64,000 nt of DNA. It comes from Rostratula benghalensis (lineage: Eukaryota > Chordata > Aves > Charadriiformes > Rostratulidae). Position numbers and translations under genes: made by a program. Where the stretch lies: assembly GCA_013399305.1 (NCBI GenBank), contig VXAI01000046.1:5159391-5223390 (forward strand), given 5' to 3'. The notes below the pieces were generated by a model, which was not told where the DNA came from, made no database searches, and worked only from the letters and a program-made list of their open reading frames with translations. Of this stretch, positions 22,307-35,124 are shown one piece after another. Within the stretch, counting starts at the first letter, position 1, and each line of letters opens with the position of its first letter.

Positions 22307-25300
22307 AAGTTTTACAGCAGCATAGCCAGCTCTTATGATTTTATTGCCAGTATTACAGAGGTAGAGCTTTCAAAGCCCCATCCCTGGAGCCGAGTTAAGA
22401 CGCAGGAAGCTTGGCTTTCATTAGAAAACAAGGGGAGAGGAGAGGGGCCAGCCCTCCCATCTGCGCAGAAACGCTGGAGAATGTGAAAACACTGGGCTCC
22501 GACTCCAGCAGCAAATAAAAGGAAGCCAATTTTTTTAATATTTACTTATTTCTTATAATAACCTTATGCCTCGGGAGCGGAGGTGTGTAGAGCACAGAGA
22601 GTTGGGCAGCGCTATGGTTTGGGAGGTCTTACAGGAGGTAGCTTCAGCACTCCCCTCAGCGAGATCCTCTGTGAACACCCTCGTGGTCCCTTCATGCCCA
22701 GGCCCCCCCCACCAATCTTGCAGCGCGTCTCAAGCTTTCCTTCCCCACCTCCCATCCCTGCACAGAGCCTCAGACCATGTGCCATGCAGAGACACCCCAA
22801 GCGAGCCACGAAGCCATTTCTCAGGCAGGCTGACGCTCCAGAAGGGCAGTGGGATGCTGCTGGGGACTGTTACCTTGCCTATCCCCACACATGCACGCAC
22901 ACAAATTACAAGTACTTATATTGCATTAGTGCCTGGAAATTTCATTCCAGTCATATCCCATTCAGCGAGATACTGCACAGACACAGAACAAGCCGCGTTT
23001 TTCTTTTCCTAGAGAGAAATGCCCTGTTTCTCCACGTATTGGTTTAAAGCAAACACAGCCAGAGGCTGCGTGCTTGAGTAATGGCCCATGACTGTGCCAG
23101 TGAACAGGGGAGAGATGGCAGCAGCACGGTGCCCATGTTCATTTGCTTTGAGACCTCCTTGTACGGCTCCAGTAATGGATCTACCCACCCCAGCTCTGCA
23201 GAGACCATCCTCTGCAGGAGGGAGAGCCCAATCCAGGCCCTGCGTTTCTCCAATTTAAGGCTTTATGTCTCATGTTCCCCATTGCTAATTTACAAGCAAA
23301 TATTTAGCCATCTGGCAGCCCCATCCGCTGGGCAGCAAAGCAAACCGTTTGGCTTCACTGCTGAAAGGGCGAAGCCCACATTAAACTTCTCTCCCCGAAC
23401 GCCGGGCACCCCCTTCCGACACAGCACGGCATCCGCCATTTGGCAAGGCACTCCCCTGCCATCTGCATGGAGAACCCTCCAAAGGGCACGGAGGCTGCTA
23501 AATATAGTAGAGAAGCAGCTTAGCAAACATTTGCAGCCAGGCTGAGAAGACTTCTCTCAAAATTATATCTTCCCTGGACTACCTCCCTTGCCTGTGATGT
23601 CCCGGATATCCTTAAACACCTCTGCATTTTTCAGTCCCATTTCCGCTTTGGAGTCTTTCCCTTCCCCTCTCTTCCCCATTCCCTTCTCACTATCACTCTT
23701 CACCTCTACTTTTACATTTGATTTCTCCTAACACTTCCCTTCACACTCAGAGGAAAGCTCTAGATGATGCCAATGCTCCTTTCCCAGCCCACGGATCCTC
23801 AAATGTATAGAGGGAGATCATACAAACAGGAATTTGGGCAAACCACATACCTCTAGTAGGTGCAGTCCCATCTTTGCACATGCTTTATGTTCCTTCTGTG
23901 CTTTCATATCCCTTGGCCTCCTCTGAAAGTGGCCCCAAATTCTACATACTGGCAATAGGAAGGTAAACGGCCTCTACCTGTAAGGAGTTATTCTGCCTTG
24001 CTCTCTCTGCTCTCCTCCACGGCTGCCAACATCCTTGCTTTTGGCAGAGGCAGCCTGCGAGGCCAACCAGGCAAGAGGATCTATTTTCAAACACCGACAG
24101 CCCCATCCCAGCTGTCACGTGGTGTCCACCACTTCTGCGTGGGGCTCCCCTTCCGTTGGTTACCCACCCAGCAGCCAGTGGCAGGCAAGAGGCTGATTTT
24201 CCCACTCCTGTGTGAAAAACCACTTCCCCAATAACTTCCCTTCTGCCTGACCTGGAGCAGCACCACCCAGTGCAACAAGCCCTGACCTTCACATCCACCT
24301 GCAACTTAGCAGTCTCCCCCTACCTCTCTCATTCCAGAAAGACACAAGGCCAGATGACTCCTCTTGGCCCAGTTTTAACTTTTCTCATCAAGGCCAACAG
24401 GGACCAGAAGCAGTAGCATTCGTGGCACCATTGACCTGCCCCACACAAAGCCAAAGCTACCAAGAATGAGAGAAATTATTGTAGGATTTGGCTGGACCGC
24501 ACTTACAGACTTCTCAGACAGCTGGATCTCACCACATCCCTGCTCCCTGCAGAAGAAACAGCCATGTACTTGTGTTTTATCATAGCAAACAAACTGAACA
24601 ACAGAGAGGAAAAACAAGCATCCAGCAACCTGGGCATGGACAAGCCTGGCATGAAGACAGCCCTTGCTGCTGCCCGGGTGTGATTTGCTAGTCATGCAGC
24701 TCCTGTAGTGTCCTCATTGGGAGAGTAAAGAAAGGGGAGAAAAAAAATACAAGAAAACAAAACCCTTTAACAATGAACTCCCATGTTCAGTCAGATGTAA
24801 AAGACAGGAGAAGGGGGAGAGAAAGAGAGAGAGGAGAGGAAAAGAGACAATAGAAGACAGAGTACTATTTCCTCTTTAAATATTTATTTTGAGGTCTGCC
24901 TTAGAGTGCTGCTTATTGAGACATAGAGCCTCACTGCATGGCAGCTTGTAAGCTCCTGCCCCATGCTTTTACAGCACTGCCTTACCTGGATGGCTGGAGC
25001 CGCCAGGAATTCCCATCAGCCCAGTTCCAGACCTCTCAGAGGGCAGCTTTCCTTTGGGTCCCTTCCCAGGGCCTCACCTCCAGGGCACCCTGTCATGCCT
25101 GCTCTCCATCCCAAGTCCAGCACCAGGCACCGGAGGACCTTATCTCCTCCAGGCACTGTGCTGGACTCTAGTTCAGGCCTCAAAACACATGGTTCAGCTC
25201 CAACCCTTTGCCCTCCAGCCAAAGGACAAAATAGCATTGGAGCTGGCGGCCTTGAACTAGCGCTCCTCAACATTTTGAGCTCCCTTCGTATTTGCCAGGA

Positions 25301-25577
25301 TGCCCTCGGTGCAGCAGAGGTGGCCTGGGTGGAGATGGGAGATTCTCCAGCTGGTCAAAGTGGGTGAGCTGAAAGTAGTGACCAAGCAAGGTGGTAGAGA
25401 GCTCTGGGCTGCTAGAAGTGACATATCTTGGAGGAGAGCCAGAGCTGACATCCTGATCACAGACAGCAATTAAGAAATTAAGCTATCAGAGAGGCTTTTT
25501 GGGAGGGGTGAGTGTCTGTGGTTTGGTCAGATGCCAGAGTAGGTCAATAACATTTGTCCTTCCCCTCTCTGCTGCAG
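22307..25577. other. non-genic stretch
   Basis: Unique sequence with a 100-nt pyrimidine-rich tract at about 23640-23752 ending CACTCAG, and a 60-nt GA-rich tract at about 24800-24858. Neither is followed by a convincing exon. No repeats recognised. Confidence 0.6.
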
Positions 25578-25693
25578 ATGGAGATCCTCTGCTGCTCCTG
25601 ATCTCAGCACAGCCACACAGCTCCCTCCTCCCACCACCATGAACCGTGGAGGACACACAGCGGCAGAGAAGGAGAACATCAGGATTCTGCAAG
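25578..25693 (+). CDS. candidate first coding exon (exon A of a two-exon model)
   Basis: A strong acceptor (TTCCCCTCTCTGCTGCAG) precedes 25578, and CAAG|GTAGTT follows 25693. One frame is open across the exon and contains an ATG at 25639 in a very good initiation context (CCACCACCATGAACC). It encodes MNRGGHTAAEKENIRILQ before the donor at phase 1. Of the other two frames, one stops early and one stops at the TGA that overlaps this ATG. The 121-nt putative intron (25694-25814) ends in GTTCTTTTTGCAG, and splicing continues the frame into the next candidate exon. The protein was not recognised. The exon-intron-exon arrangement is coherent, but the donor (+5 T) is mediocre. Confidence 0.22.
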
Positions 25694-25814
25694 GTAGTTA
25701 CACTGGGGAGAGGGGTTGGACAGAAACCACCTGGAGAACTTTGCCCTGGCAAAAATCAGCTTCATCTTCCTCTGAACTACAGCTCCCAGCTCCTAACTCA
25801 AGTTCTTTTTGCAG

Positions 25815-26041
25815 GGGAGCACAAGAACCTCCAGCAACACTCACTGAGCAAATACCTTGAGCCATTCCCCATCCAGTGCGTGTCCTTTGGGCAAGGTGCA
25901 GCCCGTGGACAAGGGCAGCCATGCCCAGGATGCCTGGCACAAGGGCACACAGCCACAGCGACGCAGAACATGGTGCATCCTGAGCAGTCCTTGGGGTGGG
26001 GGGTCCCATCATCACACAGAAACACCCCCATACACTCATGA
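25815..26041 (+). CDS. candidate second exon (exon B), open to a stop codon
   Basis: It begins after AAGTTCTTTTTGCAG. Joined in phase with exon A (1 nt + 2 nt), the frame reads GEHKNLQQHSLSKYLEP and runs to a TGA at 26039-26041, giving a model of 93 residues in total. An internal donor-like CAAG|GTGCAG after 25895 would instead end the exon there. The first 27 residues are polar and look like protein. The remainder (Gly/Gln/His-rich) looks like read-through of non-coding DNA, so the shorter exon is preferred if any is real. No poly(A) signal follows closely. It could be part of a lncRNA or simply chance. Confidence 0.18.
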
Positions 26042-29000
26042 CCAACAGCGAGAGCAGGGGCAGCCCATCAGTTATCAGAGACGCTGCCCTCCGTCCTGCA
26101 AATGACAGGGCCTGGGGGTCGCAGAGTAAAATCATTTATTTGGCTGGAAACCCTAATTAGCACCGATTACTCCCCATCTCCTGCACAGTTCACTGCGTAC
26201 CAGCAACCAGGAGCGGCACAAGCCCCCAGCCTCTCGCTGGCCACTAGATTACACGTAACGAAACCGAGAAGACTCCCTTTCCTTTTCTGAAAGGCTGTGC
26301 CGGGAAGCACAGGGTGAGAAACCCAGCTGTGTCCCCAAACACGCTTGAGTGTGACAGGCTGGCACCCACAGCTCTGGCACGGCAACCACCACGTCCTCCT
26401 CCCTCTCATCCCCGCTCTCTGCTGCACTCACACGTGCCACTCGCACGCTCCCGGCCCGGCCTGGCACGCTCATGTGTGCACATCTGCTCTTGCACGCCCG
26501 CAGCCACACGCAGACAACTTCCTCCTCCGTGCTGGGCTTGAGAAATATTGATTTCTTTCCCCCCTGCAATATTTCGCTTGGCTGAGCAGATTTAGAATTG
26601 AAGAGTCAGACTCTGCCTAGAGACCAGAACCATATTTAATTCCACGCTTTAAGAAGCCCTGGAGCAGGTTATTCTTATTTTAAGCTACCAGTGCATTTAA
26701 AAGCAAGTGACATTTCAGGGGGATGGGATGGGAGATGGCTGGTGCCCTCTGCCTCGGTCCAGCCGGCACTGGGAAGAGCTTTGCAGCTCCGCTGTCACCG
26801 CGCCGTGTCCCCACAGCCCCATCAGCTGTGCTGCCCGCGCCAATGAGAGGCCAGGGGTGGTGGCAGCTCACGATCAAAGCTCAGGAGACCCGTTTCCACG
26901 TCCTTCTAACCGAGGAGAAATGAGAGGAAGAAAAAGAGAGCAGAAAGGAAAGGTGTGAAAACCTCTGATGAAAATTGCTCGGTGCATTGAGGTTTCACCA
27001 TTCGTATTGTCTGCTCCTTGTGCCCAGGCCCTGCTCACGGAGCGGAGTCCTCGGTAATGAGCAATTTGCAGATATTGAACAAAGACACAGTGCCTCGTCC
27101 AGAGGACAGTCCCTGATGGTGCATCATCATGGAGCAGCAGGAGAGCAGGGCTGGACACGTCCATCTCCCTGACAAATGCACCCTCCAGCCCGCTGTAAGT
27201 CAGGGCAGGCACTTATCTCCACCACCACAGCTCCCAACCACACAGCCTCAGCCAGGATTTCCAAAGGAGAACCAAAGGGGAGGAGGAGGATATACAACAC
27301 CAAAGGCACACCCCAAAGCATCCGGGAGCCTGTGCCAGGTTCAAGCAGTTGTGCACAGACCAGGCTAGACACAAACACGCTCCCCTCTGTGTCAACGCAG
27401 TGCGCATCCGCTACCTGGCACAGTGGCTGACAAAGCCCAGTGTCCCCAAAATGGAGGGTTCAGTTCAACGGGAGGTGGCATCCAGGCAAGACCAGCCCTG
27501 CCAAGGAACAGGTGAAGGTACAGTGGAGAAGAGCAAAGGAAACACGGGGCCATGCACCCTCCCCTTATCTCCCCACATCACATCTCTAAGGACTCAGTAT
27601 CCATGACTATCACCTTGCCTTGGCTAAGGTGGTCCCTGCCCTGGCCAAGGTGGTCTGGTCAAGCACACAAACCTCTGCTGCCCCCTGCTTTGCCCCAGGC
27701 ACTCTCTCAGGATCCCTGCCAGGCAGCCATCCCCAGCAGCCCTGCCACATGCTCAGGGAGCGCCAGGCAAAGAGAGATGCTCTTTACAGCCTCTAAATAA
27801 TGAAGATGAAGACACCAGGTGCCAGACACCTCAAGGGCACTCCAGAATGTGTGTGCCCATGTGTAAACACGTGTGTCTACTGAAGAGAAAGACATCACCA
27901 ACACAACCAAGTGCTACTCCTGGGCTCCCTGGGGGTCCCGATCCGCCTGCTCCTGCGGTGGGCTCAGCTGGGCTGCAGCGAGCACGCAGAGGGCTGCTCC
28001 TTCTCCTGCTGAGAAAGCAGAGACACCAGAGAGCCTCTCCTCCAGCTGGGAGATGAGCCCAGCAGAGCTGCGGTTCGCAACTTGGGGCTGCAGAGCCCAC
28101 AAGGAGCTACAATTCAGTGGGAGACATGATTCACAGCAGGGTGAGCTGTGGGCTCCCAGGGGCCGGGGGGTGAAGGCAGCCCCCGGGGCTGCGGTAGGGG
28201 CTCAGGACAGCTGTGGTATGGAGAGATGTAGCACCTACCACAGCAGCCTGTGCATTAGCTCGCTGTGGTCTGCTGTGACACAAAACGTTGTTAGCTGCGG
28301 CGTTGTATTTTGACTGAAGCAGACAAGCAGGAGAATGAAAATGGATCCTTTTATGTAAGCTCCCCTACACGCTGTAACAGCTCCTGACATCTTCCCCCAG
28401 CTCCTCTCCTGGCTGGTGCTGGTGTGCATGAGCCAGGATTGCACTGGGCAGGGGGAAGGGAGGCTGCAAACTGCTTCTGGCCTTGAGGGCATGGGTTTGG
28501 GCAGTGAGGTTGGCACCCCACGGGGAGAGAGGCTGAGTGTGACCTGCTGGGGAGCATGGTGAGAAGCTTGATGGCATGGATTAGACCTGGGGCTAGGCAG
28601 CCCAGCCCCCAGGGCTGTGGATGCCACAGGGCACCCCAGCGTGAAGGGGCAAGGCTGGAGGCAAGTACAGCTTAAACTCCAGAAAATTTCACCAGAACTA
28701 CAGAAAGCTTTGGCTCGTGGGTGCAGCCAGGGCACCCCTCCTCCTTCCCCCATCCTGCTGGAGAACCAGCACTGGCAATAAATACCCATAATGAAATGGC
28801 TTTAAAGAACAAAGAATATATGAGGACAAAGTATAAGGGGGAAGGGATATATATAAAGGTAACCAAAAAAAAGCATTGCAATTAACTAAACTGTTAAATG
28901 AATAAAAAAAAGTATTAAATAAAGTTTCCTGGATGTCAAGTTGACAGTTTTGGGGTTGGGTTTTGGGGTTTTTTTTGTTCAGAAAGGAAATCAGTCTCCT

Positions 29001-29629
29001 GAGTAAATCACCCTACTCCAGGGCTAGGCATTAAAGGCTTTCTGGTGGATGTTACTGTCTGAGGTCCCTTTGATCCAGGCTGCTGGATGCAGCACACATC
29101 TCCCAGCCAACACCACCCTCCTGCCCTCCTCCCGCACCCTCACCACCGGGATGGCACAAAGAGCTGCTGGTGAGGGCAGGGCTGGCCAAAGTCGGGACTC
29201 GGTGCTGTTTCAGAGGCACGGGGAGAGCTGTGGGACTGCTTGTCCCCTACTGCTACCCAAATGTCACCAGTGGGCCTTTTTATCAGGGTGCCTTTGCCTC
29301 TCTGGCTTGCTGCCTCTCCTCCAAGTAGGACAAAACAGCAGGGCTGCTATCTGTCACATCTCCACCTTCACCTCTCCCACAGGCACCAGCAACAATTTTC
29401 CCTCTCCGGGGAAAGCAGCTTTGTTTAGCAGCATGTTACCTGTCAAAGGCTCTTCCCTCAGCATCTCCTGAGTGAAACCTTTCTTTGTGGGGAGGAGGGG
29501 AGATGCTGTCCTGCGGCAAACACTGCCAGCTCCCTGGCATGAGAGCGAGTACTTTGGTGGCTTCGCAGCAGGAGCCTGAAGGGGTGGCACAGCTCCCTTG
29601 CTCCCCACATCTGCAAATATCCAGCTGCT

Positions 29630-30085
29630 CAGAAGCACCAGATGACATTATTTCATGTCTAGAAGGTCATTTATGGGAGATAACTACAAAGAGACATGTA
29701 TATTTGCATATGTATTTGTATTTCTGGGTTTCTCCTGTGCTTTGTGTGAAACTTAACTAGTGAGATACCAACAGACCTACGGAATGAAGCAATTTGTCTC
29801 AGACAATTGCCTGAGCTGCCTCTGATGTCGCTGTCTCGCCACTGACAATAAGAGGCTCTTAAGTGTCCTGAAATTGTACTGCGAGTTCCCCAGTGCTCTC
29901 ACCCCCGCCTTCGCTCCTCTCCCTCGAGCTCCTTCCCGTGTTTCTCCAGCAAAACACTCTCTTACGCAAATAAACATGCAGGGAGGCACAAAAGGCATTT
30001 TGTCTAGGATTTCAATACAACCACGTATTTCTCATTCAAATATTCAGCTGTATCCTTCAGAGATCAAAAGCATAGTGCCGAAATG
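29630..30085. promoter_or_regulatory. AT-rich, conserved-element-like island
   Basis: Unique sequence with TATTTGCATATG (contains an ATTTGCAT octamer-like POU site and ATATG), ATGACATTATTTC, and later TTACGCAAATAAACATGC (a C/EBP-like TTACGCAA overlapping AAATAAACA, a forkhead-like core). No frame looks coding. Inference from motif density. Confidence 0.3.
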
Positions 30086-31929
30086 AGGCGAGGCACGAAT
30101 ATCCCAAGCCACCAGCTCAAACTTCCCTTTCATTCCTGTCCTGGCTGAGGGAGCAGAGAGAGGAATCTGCCACCCCCACCGCAGTGTCTCCTGGATGTCA
30201 CAGACCCAGTGTTCCCATGCTCACAGGTACAGCTCTGCCACATCACCCTTCTCTCCTCCATCTGCACACAAAGCCCCACACAGCCATAGGTTACAATAAT
30301 GGCCATTAAAGCCTCTATGAGCTATTTCTATGCAACAGGCAGATGATGTGGGTGCTATAAGCTGGGGCTGGCACATCCTGGACCAACTGGAGAAAGCTCC
30401 CTCCTATGAGAAACCTGGAGTGGGGTCTGACCCAATGAAGGATCCCCACACCCTGCACCAGAGATGCCACAGCTCGCTGCACCAGGAGGAAAAAGGCGCA
30501 GCTGTGCTGCTTCCCTACTCACTACCTCCTCTCAGCATGGCCACTGCTGGAGCATCACAAGTGCCCACTGCCACCTTTCCCCAGTGGGGCTATACAAAGA
30601 TAGCATGAGTGAGGTGCAACCTGCCCTGAAACACATCCACAAGCCTCCTCTGCACCCCTGCTTTCCAGCCCAGACCATATCACAGGCTCAGGCTTGTTAA
30701 TAGGGACCAGATCCTCTGCCCAGAAACCTCTGTGGACCAGCCTTTTAGCTCTCCTCCCATCCCAAACATCCCTTTGCCCTGCTGGGGACCTGCACAATGG
30801 GGCAACAGGGCTGAGCCCTGGCAGCTGTCGTGCTCCTTTCCCCACCTTGCTGAGGAAGGAGGTCAGCTCGAGTCATGGGGTTTGCCCTGTTTACTGTATA
30901 ATATATGAACTTGTACCAGTTTTATAAACCCCTCCCGGCTCAAATCACATTGTAATTCTGAACAGCCTTAAACTCATTTAAATCCTAATAAAAACACCAC
31001 TCTGCATTTGCATTCACTGCTCGCTGGTCCCTGTGGCTGCTGTGACAGCAGGTCCTGTAGAATTGATAATGCTCAGGACGCTCCGTACCAGCAACCATCC
31101 CTCACAGGTTGGGGCTGGGACATGCACTTCATAGGACAATTATAAAAAGAGGTGCAGGGAATAAACATTGAGGCTGATTCAGGATGGTGCACAGTGGGTG
31201 CCAAAGCTTTCACAGCAACACAGGAGAGCAACGGCACCAGTGCTGAGACCTCAGTGTCCCACATCGGGCCAGGTACACAGCTCTGACAGAACAAGGCACC
31301 TGCAGACAGCACCGTGAGGGGGTTTTAAAAAGAGAACAGGGAATGACTAATGAAGTGCCAGCAAATAACAAGCGCTGTGGATGCTGCAGGGAGTTTGTGC
31401 ATGAATGGCACAGGCGCCCTGGGGGCGGATGGGGACAGACGCAAGAACTTGCCCTGGTTTCCCATGCTGCCTGGTGCGCTGGTGACAAGGGGGGGGGGAG
31501 GGCTGCTATTACAGCTTGGAGGCACATCACACCACAGGGAAGGCACTGTGACTGCTTCTCACAGCACATCCTCCACCCCCGGGCCACTGTGACGAAGCAC
31601 CAGTACCACCCTTCCCTCCTGAAGGCAGACAAGTGGGATTTGCTGGGGTTGTTCTGCAGGGTTGGGTGATAGGGACCCTGAGGGCCCCAGCTCCCATCAG
31701 CAAGCCCATGCAGCTTTCCCACCTCACCCCAGGCACAGCGCTGACCCAAGGCCCTGCTCCCATGCTCAAGATCACCTCTCCCACCTTCCCCAGCTCTGCT
31801 GCTCCACCATGCCCTACGGTACCCACGCACCACTCTGCAGCCTCTTGCCTCTTCCCTCCATGTCCAGCTCTGATCCATTCCCAGCCCTCTGCCCTGCTCA
31901 CCCTCCTGGGCACTTGTCCAGCACTTTTA

Positions 31930-32110
31930 TGCCTGGCTGTTCTTAGTGATGACATTAATAGGCTCCCCTGAAACAGTGAGATTATGAGCTATACCCTTTC
32001 AAGCAATAGAAATACTAATTATTACTGAGATAAATGGGAATATCAATGATGAAAGTCAATATTATTGCCTTCTTTGTTCCTGTTTGTTTTATTTGTAGAT
32101 GAAAAGACCA
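31930..32110. promoter_or_regulatory. AT-rich, conserved-element-like island
   Basis: AT-rich unique block with GATGACATTAATAGG, ACTAATTATTACTGAG and ATCAATGATG motifs, bounded by C-rich DNA on the left. No open frame. Confidence 0.25.
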
Positions 32111-35100
32111 CTCAGCCCGTCTCCCCAGGATGTGGTTGGGAGCTGGAAAAGCTCCTCTTGGCAGGCTCGTCCAGAGCTGTGCTCTGATAAGAAATCATAC
32201 TGCACACATGCTCGCAAAGGGCTCTCTAAATCAGCAGCTCTCAAAAGCAGGCATTGTCTTTGATTGATTCATAAAACTGGAGCTGCCTCTCTTCCCCACT
32301 CCAGTACCAGGCGAGGGAGGATTTAGGGGAGGGGGAAGGTGTAACGTGGGTGGAGGTGACTAATTGTGGAACACAGCACCGTGCTGGGAACGCACCACAC
32401 TTTGGCGAGGCTGATGCTTACGCCTTCATCTTCCTCGCCCAACAGTTTAGCCATCAAGATGGGAACAGAGGGCCCCTTCCAGGCTTTGACACCAACTCTC
32501 AGGCAGACCTTGGGCAAGTCCCCCAGCACTGCTGCAGCCAGCCAAGCACTTACAACGTTGCCTTATTCAGCAAGTCTGCTCCCTCCGCATATTCTGAGTC
32601 AGAGCTGCTGATTTCAGTGACAAGAGACTTTTTATTTTTTTTTTTTTTTTTAGGCCCTATTAGCCTTGCGGAGCTAACACAGCTAAGAGGGAGTGAATGG
32701 GATGCTAATTTTGGATCTTGCCTAACAGCCTCAGGAGAGTGCTTCCTGGAGCGGCCCCTCTCCGCAGGCAGGCGGATGCGCTCCCCACGGCCACGACCCA
32801 CCACCATCTCCCCCGTGTCTGCAGGAGGCAGGGCACAGCAGAGAAGGAAGGCTGGCATCAGGCTGGGAAGCACTCCCATGCTCAGCTTGGCACACCCGGA
32901 GCACAAGGCACATTTCTCTCCTTCCTAATACACCCCGCTGTGTCACTAGAAATGCCTCCCTTCCCTACAAGTCCCCAGTCCCCCACCAGCAAGCCTTCCT
33001 GGGAACAAACCAACCCACTGATCCCCGACCTGCTCATCTCCAAGTATCAGTGCAGTGATTGCCTCCCTCGAATGAATACAAACCAGCCCAGCCCCTCTCC
33101 ATGCTAATGAGGGCAAACACTGCTCCTGCCTCTCTCCAAATTCAATGAAAGCGGGAGAACTGGGAGCCTCACAGGAGCAATTAAGCCAGTTTTTCAAAAA
33201 GCCACCTTGTCCCAAGCATTTCATGGAAGGCAGTCTTTCTCCAAGCTTTTTTTAAAACCCCTTCCCCTCCCTTGCACGTGTCAGGGTGTAATTAAGCAGA
33301 AAGTATCAGCACTTAAACCCAAAGAAACAAACTACCATGCACACCCAGCTCCTGCTTGCTCCTTGCCTCTTCCCTGCATTTAACATTAATGTGACACCCC
33401 AAGCTGTGTGTGCACTACTATCTCCCACCCCAAGACAGGGAAGAGCTCTTTGACTGCTGGAAAACCTCAAATGCCTCCCAGCCTCCCTAACGTGGCACCC
33501 AGACTCCTGTCACAAATAGTTCCTGATGGTTCCTGCCAGGGTACACACACTCCAAAGCCTGAAGCATCAGGCACCCCACACGAAATCCCCACACTGCAAA
33601 TCTCTCCAGAGCTGCTGGACTCTGATGGTGGCACCCAGGCTTGCACCACCAAGCCACTACAACGCATGGTTGCTGCCCTGGGGCTACACAGCCTGGCTTG
33701 TTGCCTAAGCTTATTAGCATTTCATACAATTAATACTCATTTTTTGCAAGTGTACTACCAAAAAAAATGTTAAACAACAACAACAAAAATCTCTTTATGT
33801 CAATGGCTTCATCAGCCCTTGGAGTGAGACACTTGGAGAGAAAACTGACTTGATCTAGAGACCCAGGTGGGAGCCAGGTAAGGTGTGGGAAAGAAATTCA
33901 GGGCTTTTCTTGGCCCTGAGCAGACCTGCTCTAACAGCACCTACCAAACCAGGCTCCAGACTCCTCTCCCTCTGCTGCAGTCCTTCCGTGCAGCCTTCCT
34001 GTCTCCCTCAGCTCTTCACAGCCACCCTGTTTAGCTACAGCTTTTGGGCCCACTGAAGGCAGGAGTGTCCCTAAGGTCCCCCCACTGACCCATGCAGCTT
34101 TCTGGGGGACAGCCCCTCCATTGCTGCTACTCCTATGCAAGACCCTCCCTGCTCCTGGGGGCACAGCGTGGTCCCTTTTGGGGACTGCAGAAGGTGTCAG
34201 GGAGTCCCAGGCATGGTCTCCTCCTGCAACCAGCAGCCAGGTTCTGCCTCTGTTCCATTGATTTTCCTCACTCTGATCTAGGAGATTGTTTGGCAATATG
34301 AAGTTATCAGGGGAGGTAATGTTTTCCACCTGACAACTTGTATTGCTCTAAGAAGTGCTGGTCTGTGCAGTGCAGCACAGCAGACTCCCAGTACAGACAC
34401 CTTCTGGTAAAGGAGCTGCCACCCCTTCCCTCCCCTCACCACCTCCTGCCATGCCAGCCCCTGCCCCTTTCTCATTCTCCCTACACCACGAGGTCACCCA
34501 CGTCCTCCTCCCAGCTCCCTGGCCACCCTTCACAAGGTGTTTTTGGCCCCATTGCTGCATGAAACAGAGAGGCCAGGGTGGCTCCACTCACATTTATAGG
34601 CTTTTGACATGACCCTGATGCTGAAAATTGCTATTAAAAAAATAATAATTAAGACAGGGGTTTACTGGAAAGCCAAACTTATTCCAAGTCTGTGACTGCA
34701 GAGCAGTAACACCAGGGAGGAGAGGGAAGGTTTTTTGGAAGCATTTATGGCACACGCAGTCAGAGAGGAAGAGAAACATCCCTCAGAAACCACAGAGGTT
34801 CAAAGATTTGCTTGCTTTAAACACTAAAAATTCATGCATTAAAAATCCACTCAAGTTCAGCTCTGTTTCAGAACTCAATAAAACCTCTGACCACATCACC
34901 CAGCCCCATGGTTCACAGTCTCCTTGGGAAGAGGGCTTACACCCCTGCTCAAGGCTCAGGCTGAGATGCCCTCTCCCAGCACCAAGTCCTGCTTTGCTCT
35001 TGGGGCTGTTGGGCTTGGCAAGAGGGGCTGTGCACTGACCCCAGGGTGTCCAGGGCCTGAGATGTGGCTGCTGTCACATCATGAGGTTATGCAGCACCAG

Positions 35101-35124
35101 GCTGCCCTGGTCTTGTAGTAGTCT

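Larger units (their letters stand above)
26042..35124. other. non-genic stretch
   Basis: Mostly unique DNA. AT-rich patches occur at 26570-26710, 28230-28360, 29.63-30.08 and 31.93-32.11 kb. A frame crossing a T17 tract near 32640 stays open to 32928 after TTTTAG, and a 34-nt minus-strand splice-like segment lies at 26872-26905; both are weak. Confidence 0.55.

Noticed and set aside
23640..23830. 100-nt pyrimidine tract ending CACTCAG followed by 19 open codons and a TAG
   Set aside because: The open part is too short and no poly(A) signal follows; better regarded as simple pyrimidine-rich sequence.
26872..26905. 34-nt minus-strand segment after a long pyrimidine tract (ending CCTCGGTTAG) with GTGAGC donor
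   Set aside because: The acceptor is good but the exon is tiny; read through the donor, the frame ends after 27 codons. Kept as a note only.
28778..28925. Cluster of AATAAA hexamers and A-rich sequence
   Set aside because: AT-rich patch with several chance hexamers; no upstream exon or transcript-like structure.
31210..31878. 222-codon open frame on - strand
   Set aside because: No family resemblance; the composition reflects the C-rich + strand. Overlapping frames are open as well.
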